Part shown: positions 22,381 to 33,813 of the stretch, in pieces
How positions within the stretch are numbered: position 1 is the first letter of the stretch
Layout of the letters: every line of letters begins with the position of its first letter
Assembly (NCBI GenBank): GCA_028571685.1
Contig: CM053158.1
Span: 57,256,001 to 57,320,000, forward strand
DNA: 64,000 bases
Direction of reading: 5' to 3'
Origin: Heterohyrax brucei
Lineage: Eukaryota > Chordata > Mammalia > Hyracoidea > Procaviidae
Program-made: the position numbers and the translations under genes
The notes under the pieces: generated by a model
Told to the model about the DNA's origin: nothing
The model's input: the letters and a program-made list of their open reading frames with translations, nothing else
The model's database searches: none

Positions 22381-23035
22381 TAGCAGGCCTCCTGTAACAC
22401 CATGGCATGGTGAGTGGCAGTGGAAGTCCCTACTGCCCATGTGGTCTCTATTGACACCATTGTGGCTCACGGGGGCTTTGTTAATGCCTGGCTGGGATAA
22501 AAGTGCAGCTTCTCCTCAGCTTTTTCTGATACCACAGTGGCAAGGGGTTGGGATGCCTCCTTATGGCCTGTTAGAGGTATAGGATAGAAGTCTAGGATCC
22601 CCACTGAGCCTTTGGTGGTTTGGACAGGAACAGGGCCAGAGGTTGGTTTTGTTTTTTCCTGTGGTATGTTTGGATGAAGTACAGTGGTCGTAGTCTAAAT
22701 TTTTTTTGTCTTGCTGGGCAGTTGTTTTCCTGGTCCTTTGGCTAGACGCTGTGGTATTTTTGTTAAGCTTTTTTGTCTTTTTATCTGAAGTTGATGTTTC
22801 CAGGTTGCCAGCTTCTTCAGTTCCAAGTATATGAGGCAAGAAGAAAACTCAGGAAACTCACCAATGTGATGTTCCTTGGGTCCTGAAATTCTTCCGAGGT
22901 CTGCCTTCTTCTTTCTATCTTTCAGAGTTTTCTTTTGATTGTTTTATAATACCAAGAGTTTTAATTTGCTAACTCAGAGAAATAGGGAAAAGAACATCTA
23001 CTTCATCTTCCCAGAAGTAGCAGTTGTCCTTCATA
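22381..23035 (-). repeat. unassigned old repeat-like sequence
   Basis: 'gggatcctagacttctatcc'-type words in complement, and the ending 'catctacttcatcttcccag' followed by 'aagtagcag', recall sequence that often accompanies old antisense L1 copies in mammals, but I cannot name the part. No coding evidence; the minus frame 22561-22839 is low-complexity Lys/Thr-rich. Confidence 0.35.
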
Positions 23036-23273
23036 GACTTCTGCACTGAGCACATTTAGAGAAGAGAATATGCTATTGTTCTCTGTAATCTTTTTAATTA
23101 TTCATTTTTTTAATCATTTTTGAAAAAATAATTCTCATTTTTTCTTCAGAAGCTTTAAACAATGCAAAAGAAAAAATATTCTCGTAATTCCACAGCTAAT
23201 GTTCATCTGTTCATGTGCTTCCTTTCATTCAATTTTCCAAGCTTAGAGAAAGAAGGAGGAATAAGCTGTTTAG

Positions 23274-23450
23274 GGTTGGCTGCTAGCCTAAAAGTTGATA
23301 GTTTGAGCCCACCCAGTAGTACCAGAGAAGCAAGGCCTGGTGATCTGCTTCCCTGAAGATTACAGCAAAGAAAGTGATGTGGAGTAATTCTGTCCGCACA
23401 TATTGGATTGTCATAACTTGGAATTGACTCAGTAGCAACGGATTTGGTTT
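23274..23450 (+). mobile_element. AfroSINE, long type
   Basis: 'ggttggctgctagcctaaaa', 'gtttgagcccacccagtagt', extra block 'gcctggtgatctgcttccct', then tail 'cataacttggaattgactca'. A diverged long-type copy in sense orientation; the first head bases are missing. Confidence 0.72.
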
Positions 23451-23940
23451 AGAGAGATAGATGGTTAAATTTAATTTGCTATTTAGAATTGTACTGTATC
23501 ATTTTTATTTTAACATTATATTGGTGACAATTTTGCAGCCACCATCATTTTTTCTTTAATTACTTTCCAAAATCAGCAACTTACCAGTAGAGGTCAGATG
23601 AAAATTGGGGTAGTCGGACATCAGCCATGAAATGCTTGTCACCTGGATAGTTCTGCTGGGAAATATGTTGTTGTATAATCATACAGTGGTGGGAACAGGC
23701 AGTTTCTGCAAGGAATAAAGCTTTGCTATATGTCCCTACCTTTCATTTATTCACTAGAAATCTAACATTTGGAGGGGCTGGTATTAACAACTGGATGCTC
23801 TAATCAACTCTGAAATTCTTAGACTTCTGTGACTTTCGGGGGTTTTTCAGAAAAGCAAGCTCTTTCTTGTTTCCTTTGTCCAAGTATTTATCCCAATGCC
23901 AATAACACTTTTTTTCTTTTCTTTTTCTTTTTTTTTAATA

Positions 23941-24103
23941 TGGCTGTACACAGTGGTTAAGAGCTATGGCTGCTAACCAAAAGATCATCAGTGTGAATCC
24001 ACCAGCCACTTCTTGGGAACCCTATAGTGTGGTTCTACTCTGTTTTATAAAGTTGCTAGGAGACAGAATCAACTAAATAGCAAAATGTTTCAGTTTTTTT
24101 TTT
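23941..24103 (+). mobile_element. AfroSINE, short type
   Basis: 'cagtggttaagagctatggc', 'tgctaaccaaaagatcatca', 'tgaatccaccagccacttct', 'ctactctgttttataaagtt' and a T-rich end. A T-run lies directly 5' (about 23909-23937). The first head bases are eroded. Confidence 0.82.
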
Positions 24104-24734
24104 TTACTGTGAGAAATGCTCAGGTTTAATTCATATCCTTTGTCGGTTTATTTAAAAGCAGAACCTTAGTTCAGAATTTGGGGGCAAATGAGTGTTTCAA
24201 GTCAAGGTCTCTGGAGAAGCACAAAGAGGGCTGCAGGGGAAAGAGCTAGACCAAGACGTAGTTTCAGAAGACTAGCCTAAATTTAACCCCAGGGGGAGCT
24301 CTAGAGCATAAACTGCACTGCAGAAGTCTCCCTCAAAGGCAAGCAGGCTGGACTATTAGACTCCTCAGTCAGTCAGTTATTGGTTGCAGGCTACCCCAGG
24401 GGAAGAAGGATGAGTTGTGTAAACTTTCAGGCATCTGAGGCAGCTTCAGGGTAAGCCTCTGGAGAAGGATGCATGTGTAAATTGTTAACAGTCAAGACAC
24501 AAGAAGCTGGGAGTTGGATGCATCTGATACAGCATATTTATTCAACAGAAACTGGTACAGTCACTCTATTAGAACCAATGCATTAGTACACTAGCATACT
24601 AGTACACTGTATTTATAGACTCTATCAGGATACAATGGAGGATCAGGTAACAGTTTTGTTACCTAAACTCATACATTTTACAAACTACTAGAGGAAACTG
24701 ACTTGAAATCAAGTATTGCAAAAATTGTTATTAT
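24104..24734. other. no recognisable feature
   Basis: Unique-looking DNA with no long frame. A near-palindromic 'attagtacactagcatacta' stretch around 24582-24603 is the only local oddity. Confidence 0.45.
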
Positions 24735-25038
24735 TGTTGTAATGAGCTGCCCTTGAGTCAGTCCTTGACTCATGGTGACCCTGGGCACAACCTAATGGAA
24801 TGCTGTCTGGTACTGTGGAGTGCGTTGGTGTGATCCAAAGAATATTCGTTGGCTGAGTGGATCACCAGCCCTTTCTTCCTAGTCTGTCTTTGTCCGGAAG
24901 CTCTGTAGAAACCTGTTCAACATCATAGCAACATACAAGCCCCCACGGGCAGGTGGCTTCACATGAGGTGCACTGGTGGAAGTTGAACCTAGGAGACCTA
25001 CGTGGGAGGCAAGAATTCTATCACTGAAGCACCAGTGA
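24735..25038 (-). mobile_element. tRNA-Gly-headed SINE with RTE-like body
   Basis: Read on the minus strand, 25037-24970 resembles tRNA-Gly(GCC): 'cactggtgcttcagtgatag' (A-box), 'aattcttgcctcccacg' with GCC in the anticodon position, 'ctaggttcaacttccacc' (B-box), and a 3' 'ccagtgc' pairing with the 5' 'cactgg'. Downstream comes an RTE-derived body (complement of 'agtctgtctttgtccggaag', shared with RTE at 13350) and an AfroSINE/RTE-type tail (complement of 'ttgactcatggtgaccctgg'). The tRNA arm has several mismatches, so it is a SINE head and not a working gene. It is a SINE lineage distinct from the other copies here. Confidence 0.7.
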
Positions 25039-25329
25039 AACTAGAGTGTAGTTATTAACAAAGACATCAGTAGAAAGTGCTCTGACGTAAAGCAGCACGA
25101 ATCTATGACAACACGCTGCAAAAAAACTTGACCTACTCCAGAGTGGAAGAAAAATCATGCCTAAGATGTCATGAATAAATATACTTCAACTAAAGAAGTG
25201 GCCAAGAGGGGATAGCATGTGCAAGGAAACTGTAGTGGGTTACGTGGTGCATTCCTGTGAATACAAAAGCCTGATGTTATTGGAGTGCACACAGCCGAAA
25301 GAAGTGTTGGAGAGTATATGAGACCGTGG
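25039..25329. other. no recognisable feature
   Basis: I recognise nothing in this stretch. Confidence 0.4.
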
Positions 25330-25690
25330 TTGCCATAAAATTGCTCCGTAACAAATCATCTCCAAGGTCAGTGGTTTAAAACCACAAGCATTTGTTTTGT
25401 TTATGACTGTGTGAATCAGTAATTAGGTTGGGCTCAGCTAGGTTCACCTCCCCCAAATGTCTGGTGAACTAGTTGGCTGACGGTTGATCTAGATCGGCTT
25501 TGACTGGGAGATATGAGCAACTTGGCTCTGCTCCACAGCTTTCATCCTTCAGCAGCTCAGCCACGATGTGTTCTCGTCCCAGTTGTAGAGAAGAAAGGGC
25601 AAAACCAAAAGCATGTTTTAGGCATTTGTTTGCATCACAACTACTAAGATCTCTTTGGCCAAAGCAAGTCACATGAACAAACTCAGACTC
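25330..25690 (-). repeat. old mammalian MER/LTR-like repeat
   Basis: 'ataaaattgctccgtaacaa', 'ggtcagtggtttaaaaccac' and 'ggccaaagcaagtcacatga' have the wording of an ancient antisense LTR-like mammalian interspersed repeat. I cannot assign the family. Old and fragmentary. Confidence 0.3.
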
Positions 25691-25734
25691 AAGATAACTG
25701 TAAATACACCATCTATTGATAATCAGATCAAATC

Positions 25735-25932
25735 AGTTACTATCAATTTGATTCCAATTCGTAGCAATGGCATGTTTTGCAGAGTGGAGCTATACTCAAT
25801 AGTGTTTTCGCGGCTGTGACCTTCTAGAAGCAGTTTGTGAGATCTGGCTTTCGAAGCACCTCTGAGTGGCTTCATACCTCTAGTCTTTCAGTTAGTAACT
25901 GCGTGTCTAAGCAATTGGATTACCCAGAAGGA
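25735..25932 (-). mobile_element. AfroSINE, long type
   Basis: 'tactatcaatttgattccaa' (tail), 'gcggctgtgaccttctagaa' and 'gcacctctgagtggcttcat' (extra block), then 'ctttcagttagtaactgcgt' and 'gcaattggattacccag' (head complement). Strongly diverged. Confidence 0.68.
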
Positions 25933-26449
25933 GTTGGTTAAAATCCTATGTGCAAAGTCATGCATATAGAAAGAGGAATTGGATCACTAATGTGATCAAT
26001 CTGTTGTAAACAAGTAAGCAGCCAGATTATTTGGAGTCTTGTAGGACATGTCAGAGTTCCCAAGGCCGATCCATTTGACCATTTTCTAGTCCTTAGTAGA
26101 AACCTACCTCACCCATCTTCTCAGCTCTGCCTTAGAAAATAACCCATCTATTTATCGCATCCTTTTCTTTTCTCAGATACAGGCTTCAGTTGTATTCTAT
26201 AAAATCTCTACCTTAAGACATCTGAAAGCACTGAGTTCATAATTCACAGTTTCTGTTTCCCTTGCCAACAGTGAGACTTTACATTTAGTGTGCATTTGGC
26301 ATTTCTGTGAGAAGCCCAGTGATGTATGCTCCTTGCGTTAACTCAGCTGTCAGCTTCTCCTTTGAGATGGCTGTGTATCACAAAAGATGGCAGAGTGGCA
26401 GCGTGCTTGTCCATCTCCATAGTCTTGCCTATTCTGTAATGTTCTTCAG
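25933..26449. other. no confident feature
   Basis: This could include the 5' part of the LTR-like block that follows, but I see no clear boundary. Confidence 0.35.
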
Positions 26450-26637
26450 ATACAGGCAGACATGGCTGTAGCCACACGCTTATCTGCTTTCTCACTTTTG
26501 CTTATTTTATATTTCCTTGGGCTGGAGCAGACATGGCTCTGGCAGTGTGGCTATTCGTTTCCTACTTTTGTCTTTTTGAATATATTCTGAATAAAACTTT
26601 CTTTTTGCTCTACTATGTGTTGTTTATTCCTTACAAC
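26450..26637 (+). mobile_element. LTR-like block 1 (old ERV fossil)
   Basis: Contains 'gcagacatggctgtagccac', 'ttttatatttccttgggctg', 'atggctctggcagtgtggct' and a polyadenylation-type 'aataaaactttctttttgct', ending near 'ccttacaaca'. It resembles 34385-34660 in the same order and orientation. It is either one LTR of a very decayed provirus spanning to 34660 or a solo LTR. Divergence between the two blocks is high, so it is old. Confidence 0.5.
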
Positions 26638-28562
26638 AGTTAGCATGATCATCAAGGATTTCTGAAAGTATGACTTCAGTCAAACGTAAGAAGATCTGAA
26701 CTGTGGAGCAGAAGCTGACAAAGAGAGGTCCTATCTTATGGACCTACGTGTTCCCACTCTGTGTCCCTTTGCCACCAACTAGGTGAGTACTTTGGGAGAA
26801 CAAGTCTTTGCTTATCTTTTTTAATTCTCTTTCTCATGTTTTCTTAAGTTTTGCCTGACATATTTGTGTGAAAAAACAGTTGTTTGATTAAGGAGAATCT
26901 TTCTTAGATTTTTGCTTGATATCCGACGGCACTTGCTTGGCTGGTTGACTAGTAACTCTTCGTGAACTACACTTTAGGTCCATAGTTAGGTTTTTATTTG
27001 AAACTTTAGAGAGATAATTTATATTCAAAGAATTCTGAGTCACTGTAACTGCAAAAGGTCAACCAGTAAACATCGTTACAGTGGTGGTCAGACCCCATCA
27101 CTAGCACTAAAGTATTCCATGACAGAATAAGGGGATTGTGAGGCGGGCTGGAGCATTAGGCTGCCTGCCACCCCCAAGTAAACTCTCAAGAAACAAAGGG
27201 TACACACTGGTGTAGGCAGAACACTGTCCAAAAACCTGCAGTGTTCCTCAATAGGTTTATTTTTGTGGCTCAAAGAAAACCTGGAAAATAGTGTTCTGTT
27301 CTGCCAAATTTTCAGGGGGATATGGTAGCTCATGACCGGTTTTATGAAATTCTTGCAGGGAGAATGATAACTCTGTACCAATTTTATGATATAATTTCTC
27401 ATAAAGAATCAAAATGTTAAAGTCATTAGTAGCTACTTTAAAATATTTTCTGACTAAAGAAACTAATATATATAAAGTCTAAAATAAGAAACTAGATCTC
27501 TCACCAGCAGAATGAATTAGGTTCAAAAGAAAGGAAATCAAATGCTTAAACCTTAGAGCTCAACGTCTTTGATTAATAAGCCTGTATTTCTCCCCATTTC
27601 TGAGATACTGGCTTAGGGTTTATATTTAAAAATGCTGCAGACTGAATATACTAGAAGTAATTTAGAATTTTAGTGACTACTTTGAGAAAATGGGCTTTCA
27701 CTTTTGTTGTCTTTTCCTCTTTGGGGAACTTTACTTGATGTCAAAAGGCCTAATATTTATCTTTCTAAAACTCTGGCAAGTTAATAAGTTTATTTAGAAC
27801 CTGTTTTTTTTCTTTTGAATTGAGTTGACCTTACCAAAGATTGCTGTACACATATACACTTTAAGAAACTTGGATCCCCGTATCCTTGTTTGGTCAGTGA
27901 GCTTACGTGATTTTTCTTATTCCTTTTGTTCTGAGAGCTTGCTTCTTGACTAAATTGTTGTGTCTTAGTTTCTGTCATAGATCAGGTTGGAGGCTATAGC
28001 TGACAGGTTTTTGTTTTGTAAAACTGTCTTAGAACCTCAGTTCTTTCCTCTTCCAGAAAAACTGCATCTTGTGTTTGTCTTGTGACTTAGGCTTTCAGTA
28101 GCCAGTTGGAGAAACTTTGATATAAATTGTTCTATTTGAAAAGTACACTAAGATCTTTATGTTCTGTGCATCAGTCCTAGGAGTGAAATCTCTGTAACTA
28201 ACTTAAACTAGATACTGTAGGAAATATGCTTTGTATATTAAAAAAAAAAAAGGATAATTTTGTCTTAAAGTAAAATTAGCAGTTCTAGGATATAAAAAAG
28301 AATGCAGGACAAACCTAAAAAGAACAAACAAAAAGCTGTTAAAGAGCTTCAGCACTTACCGAGTAAGGAAAAAGCAAAACCACTTACCAAGAGAGCAATA
28401 AAAGGGAAAGAAATTAGTTATCTGTTACCTTACAAAATGCCTAGATCAACTTCAACTCATGTAAATAAATTAGAATGACATAATCTTGTCTTCTATCATG
28501 AGTCAGAAAACAGGGAGTGCAGGGTATGATCAGACTTCTCCAGCCCCAAGTCTCCAAGGTCA
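26638..28562. other. no gene; possible ERV interior, unproven
   Basis: AT-rich sequence with no recognisable retroviral core motif and no host exon. It holds one very short SINE tail at 26922-26947. If the two LTR-like blocks belong together, this would be the 5' interior of a fossil provirus. Confidence 0.35.
26922..26947 (+). mobile_element. ultra-short SINE tail fragment
   Basis: 'tccgacggcacttgcttggc' then 'tggtt', matching the tail signature CGACGGCACTTGGCTTGGCT seen elsewhere in the window. No clear duplication is visible. Confidence 0.55.
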
Positions 28563-28738
28563 TGGAGCTCCCTGGTAGTGTAGTGGTTAAGTGATACAAC
28601 TACTAACCAAAAGACTGGCAATTTGAATCCACCAGATGCTCCTTGGAAACTCTATGGGGCAGTTCTACCCTGACCTATAGGATCACTACGCATCAGAATC
28701 AATATGACTGTGCTGGGTTTGGTTTTGGTTTGGTTAAG
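28563..28738 (+). mobile_element. AfroSINE, short type
   Basis: 'ccctggtagtgtagtggtta', 'ctactaaccaaaagactggc', 'atttgaatccaccagatgct', 'ctctatggggcagttctacc', and tail 'tgctgggtttggttttggtt'. Full length. Confidence 0.9.
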
Positions 28739-29620
28739 GACTAGGTGGAGATCTTTTAAGAAAAAAAGAAAATAAGAAAAAAATAACTGCTTTGCTATAG
28801 TTATCAGAAATTAGGTGGATCTCAATCATGAAAGAACTGTAAGTAAGTTCTGATTGTAGGGAAACCTCAGCAATCCAATAAGGAAAGGAAAAGAAATCAC
28901 AACCCAATGAGAAACCTTAAATGGCCCGAGTAAATGTTTCCAACCCTAACCAGAGACTTAAGATCGTATCTCTATCAATGAATTAGATAGTTGAGCAGAG
29001 ACTTTGTGAGTCTCAAAGCCACTTGAAAGAAATGTTAAGGGCTAAAATTAGATTGGGAAAATATGAGAAATAGTAACAGTTGAATAAAAAATTAGAATGT
29101 TTAAACAAACTATTTCAATTACGGTTATATTTTATGGAATGCAGGCCTAAAATAATTTCTAAGACCTTTTACAAGTTTGTAACTTACTAATATTAAATTG
29201 GATTAATAGATAATTTAAGTTTATATAGTTTTGCTTTTTATTTCACAAAGAATATATATATGTCTGCAAAAGAGTATCCATATTTGCCATTTTAAAGGGA
29301 TGACCTATAAGAACTATACAACCAAGTCAATATTTAGGAGATTTATTAAAAAGAAATTTGATGACTGTCAAAGATTTATCTGTCCAATAGAAGTTTAACT
29401 TATGAGATTTTTAAGAGCTTTGATGTTAAATAGCATATAGAAAAGAACTGGGTTTCTTGTGGTTAAAATAACAAATTCTTTTATTTCTAGGTTGAAGGGT
29501 TAATTTATTTGTGTAATCTGCCTAGGAGACAAAAATTTGTTCACTCATTAGACTCAGATTCTTGAATCAAATACCAAGCCACATGGCTTGAAGAAATTAA
29601 AAAAAAAAAAAAAAAGCCAT

Positions 29621-29651
29621 GCCAAGCCAAGTGCCGTCGAGTCGGATCCGA
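29621..29651 (-). mobile_element. ultra-short SINE tail fragment
   Basis: Antisense 'gccaagccaagtgccgtcga' then 'gtcggatccgac', almost identical to 53599-53646 in complement. It follows an A-run of 17 or so. Such good conservation suggests a recent insertion. Confidence 0.7.
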
Positions 29652-30107
29652 CATAGTTGTTACCTTTTAATATCTTTGGTGAAATAATAAGTGCTGTTTC
29701 TCAGTGATCTGTAGTCAACTCCTGACAATTCTAAACATGGAAAGCCACAAAAACAACAATGTTGTAAAAGAAGAATGCTACAAAGTTTTATTTGCTATAT
29801 TATAAGTTACATGGAAAGTTCTGTCAAAAATCAAGAGAAGTATCTGACTCTCTCTGGGTTAAAACTGACACATTAGTGTTTCATCTTACGGTTTTGCCTA
29901 ATATTATACAGCAAATGGATAATATTATGTCATGATATTACTAGTCTTTGTTTATTGCTAACATGTTGCAACTTTTATTTTTTGAATCTAACATCATCAA
30001 AGCCAATGGTTTGGAGAAATCACATCATTTACCTATGAAGTCTTGTTTTTATTACCATACAGGCATTTCATGCTTGATAATGTCTATATATTTTTTGTAT
30101 AATCTTG

Positions 30108-30139
30108 GTATATATATATATATATGTACATATATATAT
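30108..30139. repeat. TA microsatellite
   Basis: An alternating TA run, interrupted once by 'gtac'. Self-complementary. Confidence 0.9.
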
Positions 30140-30711
30140 GAGATATGATTCCTGAAGATTATTGTGTGTTATATTTGAAGTTTTTTTAAAATAAGGTTAA
30201 TGATTACGTTTAGGAATGTTTTTTATCTAAGTTTTTTAAAAAATTGTTTTAATTTCTCCTTTATATTATGTTCATACTTATTATCACGTTTTTCATTTTT
30301 AAGAGTTATTTTATAAATAAATCATGGCCATATTAAGTATTCTTATCTGCACAACAGTTTTTATTTTGCTGGCTTGACAGGAAGACTTGACCAAAATATC
30401 TCAACAAAAAGATGTACTATATTGGACTTTTGAAAAAAACTGTGACTAGACTGAATCAAAATTTCCAAAACTTGTATGCAGAAGCTCATGAGTTCACAGA
30501 CTGCAGCTAATCCAAGATGACAGGGAACAGAAATGAGCTACCCAAGAGTGAGTAAATTAAAAATACTATAGATTTTATGTGAGAACATTGCTGATGTTTT
30601 AAGATCCTACTTTCTGGATATAAGAAAACCATTTTTTCTCCTTTCTCCTGAATTATCTAATTACTGAATTTAAGTATTTTAAATCTTGGTTTAGAAGTTC
30701 CCGTTGATAAA

Positions 30712-30880
30712 CTGGAAACCCTGGTGGTATAGTGATTAAGTGCAAAAGCTGCTAACCAAAAGGTTGGCGGTTCAAATCCACCAGGCAGTTCTTGGTAATC
30801 CTACAGAGTAGTTCTACTGTGTCTTATAGGATCGCTATGAGCTGGAGTCTACTCAACAGTAATGGGTTTCACTCTTCTTT
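30712..30880 (+). mobile_element. AfroSINE, short type
   Basis: 'gaaaccctggtggtatagtg', 'ctgctaaccaaaaggttggc', 'ggttcaaatccaccaggcag', 'atcgctatgagctggagtct'. Full length. Flanks 'gataaact' and 'ggtaaact' look like a diverged duplication. Confidence 0.92.
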
Positions 30881-31986
30881 GTTGGTAAACTCAGCAACAT
30901 TGTAAATATAACAAATGTCTGAAGTTCAAGCTATGATTTTACAAAATAGAACAGCATTAGATAGCCTATTAGTTCTCTGAAAGAACAATTTTGTACCTTA
31001 ATGAATAAACGTTGCTGTGTTTATTAATACACAGTATGAAGTTTTGCAAAATATAGTTGCTGTTGAAGCACATAAAAAGAAGGTACTGATGTTTCTTATG
31101 CGTAATCAACAATCTCGTGAGATTTGTTTCCTTGGTTCAAAGACACTAAGGTCATGGTTTCATTGGTTATTTCAGACAACTGGCCTAATGTTATTGTTAA
31201 TGTTTTTATTCTACCTCCTAGTTCACTGTATGGTACCTGGGATCTCAAAAACCAGAGGTTGCCCAGTCACCACTTATTGAGCACTTTTGATCAAAGATTC
31301 TATAACAAGGTCATGCTCTAAAGGAGGTAACCGTGGAAAAACTGGAATTCTCCTGGAATCGAGATTTCTGGTTTTCATGGTGGCTAGGGTCCTTTTGAAC
31401 CTAAAGTTTGAGGAGGAAAGGAGAAAAAATACCTAATTCTTGAAAGCTACATTGAGTCAAACAATTGTCCAGATAAACTAAGAAGACCATTTTGCTGTGG
31501 GCACTGTGCTTTTTTTTTTCTCGTTAAGGTCCAATCTGTTTTGTAAAACTGACTCAAAAGATCTGACTGAGAACTACGTTTAAGGTAAATCAATTATTAG
31601 TTTAATCAGTCTTCAAGACAGTGTTGAATGAAATACCTGTCTAATGTTTGTAATCAAACCCTCACTCTCTTAGTATGCAGAAATTACGTGTCTTAAAGCA
31701 GCCAGATTCTCAGGGGACTGACCTCATGGCTCAGACTTCTGCTTCTGAGAAAGTGAACCATGACTGCTAGTAGGAAAATCAAAGAGGGGCAGCTTGCCCT
31801 TTGAAAGAACACTAAGTATGTTTTAAAGAGAACAGCTTGAGACTTCCCGCAGCAGAGGTCCATCATGTATTACCTCGCTAATCATGAATTTTCTGATGGG
31901 AATTTTGTTGTCACATGTAAATTTTATTAAATTTTCTGTTTTCTCTAGAGTGACTTTGTGTGCTCCTTATGTGTATGTATGTATGT

Positions 31987-32020
<34 letters not shown>

Positions 32021-32298
32021 ATACGTATACAGTGTGGGGAATACAACTATGCTAGTTAAATGATTCCTTTCCAACGGACAGTGAATTTACATGGGCACTT
32101 TCTTGTTTGGATTCCCAATGAATGTGTAGATGATGTACTTTGGAAACTTCAGAATTATGTTTAGAAATTCATAGTAGTAATGCTAGTAAATATTGGTAAA
32201 GTAATGCTAAATTGTTATACATTGTAAAATGAAAGTCAGGAGAAAACTCATTGATCCAACACTCAGGGTATGATTGATAGCTTTAATTGCTGCTTATG
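30881..32298. other. no host gene; possible fossil ERV env tail
   Basis: The frame at 31017-31280 contains a hydrophobic segment (LMLLLMFLFYLLVHC) after a Trp-rich stretch. That resembles the membrane anchor of a retroviral envelope but is not diagnostic. The region lies upstream of LTR-like block 2. Otherwise there is only the TG microsatellite at 31969-32030. Confidence 0.3.
31969..32030. repeat. TG microsatellite
   Basis: A TGTA-rich start, then an uninterrupted (TG)n of about 11 units, ending 'atacgtatac'. Likely polymorphic. Confidence 0.93.
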
Positions 32299-32306
32299 GT
32301 ATAGTT

Positions 32307-32471
32307 GGAAACCCTGGTGGTGTAGTGACTAAGTGCTACAGGTGCTAACCAAAAGGTCATCAGTTGAAATCCACCAGGTTCTCCTTGGAAACTTTATGTG
32401 GTAATTCTACTTTGTCTATAGAGTAATTGAGTCAGAATCAACTTGATGACAGTAGGTTTAGTTTTTGGATA
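32307..32471 (+). mobile_element. AfroSINE, short type, 8-bp duplication
   Basis: 'ggaaaccctggtggtgtagt', 'gctaaccaaaaggtcatcag', 'gagtcagaatcaacttgatg'. It is flanked by gtatagtt at 32299-32306 and 32472-32479. Full length. Confidence 0.93.
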
Positions 32472-32479
32472 GTATAGTT

Positions 32480-33361
32480 AAATGAGAGAAATCTTTAAGA
32501 AATTTATCAGCCCCAGTGGGGATAGTAACAGATGATGTTCCTAATGGAATAAAAACACAATAGTGATCTCTGATCTCGAAGTCAAGATGAGATGGGATAA
32601 CAGAGCAGTCTTAGATTTATTTATTAGCCCAAAGTGTAGGCTGTGCTGTAGAATTAGACAGCAATCTACTTGGTTCCACACTGTTACACTCTTTCAAACA
32701 CCAGATTTGTTTGTCAAGTACCACAGGAATAAATACATGGACTAGATCACCATGGTAAGGAATAGTAATGTTCTTCATCTATGTTCTGACAGTATTAGAC
32801 ATAGCAAAATTTATCCTTTGTTGTCTTATGTAACTAAAAGGTTAAAATGTTGATGTATATTTAGTTTGCTCATAATGTGATTGACGAGAACATCCCTATT
32901 ACTTAAGATTCTGTTGAGGAATCAGATGGTATCCTGTGGCAAATCAGCTCTGTGAGTTTAAATAACCTGTGATGGTCACCATTTAGGAGATCAACAAAGT
33001 CCAGATATTGACTATCAACGTGTTATCTCCAATGTCCAGTCAACAAGAAAAAATGATTTAAGAAATAATTTTGGAATCACTGTTCCTTGTCCTTGAGCAA
33101 AGAGAATGTGACCTACCTGGAGCTGGTCCCACAGTGATTTACAAGGACACATTAACTAGTGATCTGATAGCCTCGGGAAACGGAGGCTCAGAGAAGTTAA
33201 CTTCTAAGGTCCATTTGAATATGGACAGTATTTTTCAGCATACTTACAATAAAGCTCCCAGTGCTTTTCCAAAGCTCTGGGGAGAGAACAGAGGTTGTAT
33301 GTGCTGTGGGCACAGAATCTGGAGACCATGACCTGATTCAAAGTCCACTCCTACCACTTGC
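32480..33361. other. no gene recognised
   Basis: An 86-codon frame at 33071-33331 has no domain. 'cggaggctcagagaagttaa' near 33180 has a MIR-like flavour but is too short to call. Confidence 0.4.
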
Positions 33362-33363
33362 TA

Positions 33364-33400
33364 GGAAACCCTGGTGGCATAGTGGTGAAGTGCTACAGAT
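33364..33400 (+). mobile_element. AfroSINE head fragment
   Basis: 'ggaaaccctggtggcatagt' plus 17 more head bases, then it stops. An antisense AfroSINE begins about 20 bp later, so this is half of an inverted pair. Confidence 0.8.
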
Positions 33401-33417
33401 ACAAAGATAATACCAAA

Positions 33418-33578
33418 CTCAAAACCAAACTCATTTCTTTCAGGTCAACTCCAAATCATGGTGACCATGTAGGACAGAGCAGAACGGCCCCACAGAGTTT
33501 CCAAGGAGCACCTGGCAGATTTGAGCTGTCGACCTTTTGGTTCGCAGTCGTGGAATTTAACCACTGTGCCATCATAAA
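33418..33578 (-). mobile_element. AfroSINE, short type
   Basis: 'tttctttcaggtcaactcca', 'ccccacagagtttccaagga', 'cgaccttttggttcgcagtc', 'tttaaccactgtgccatcat'. Nearly full length and head-on with the fragment at 33364. Confidence 0.88.
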
Positions 33579-33813
33579 GACAACAGCTAGGATAATCTTG
33601 GAAAATATCTTTTAGGGAATCTTTCACGTCAGATTTTCTACTAACATCTGATAAACAGAAAATTTGTTGGAAAAATGAAGGTCCTCCTTCCTGACTTTTG
33701 TTACTGAAAATCGTATCAGTAATAGCTAAAATTCAGAAGGTAGGATCCCAGTTTTTAGCCTGTCTGTAAACAAGTGAAGCTTTCAGTGGTTTTTCCTATT
33801 TGTAACGTTAATA

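Larger units (their letters stand above)
28739..30711. other. AT-rich DNA, no gene recognised
   Basis: No identifiable coding domain. It includes a short SINE tail (29621-29651) and a TA microsatellite (30108-30139). It may be part of a decayed provirus interior (see 26450 and 34385), which I cannot establish. Confidence 0.4.

Noticed and set aside
22148-22582. 144-codon plus-strand open frame
   Set aside because: It runs through L1 3' UTR, its A-run and the old L1 beyond the insertion; the Lys run is the poly-A tail translated.
24970-25037. Functional tRNA-Gly gene
   Set aside because: Several arm mismatches and direct continuation into an RTE-like SINE body show a SINE head instead.
31969-32030. 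CRISPR-like or satellite array
   Set aside because: A simple TG microsatellite. There are no spacer-repeat arrays anywhere in the window, and the genome is clearly mammalian.
33165-33215. MIR fragment ('cggaggctcagagaagttaa')
   Set aside because: Only about 20 bp resembles MIR; too short to call.
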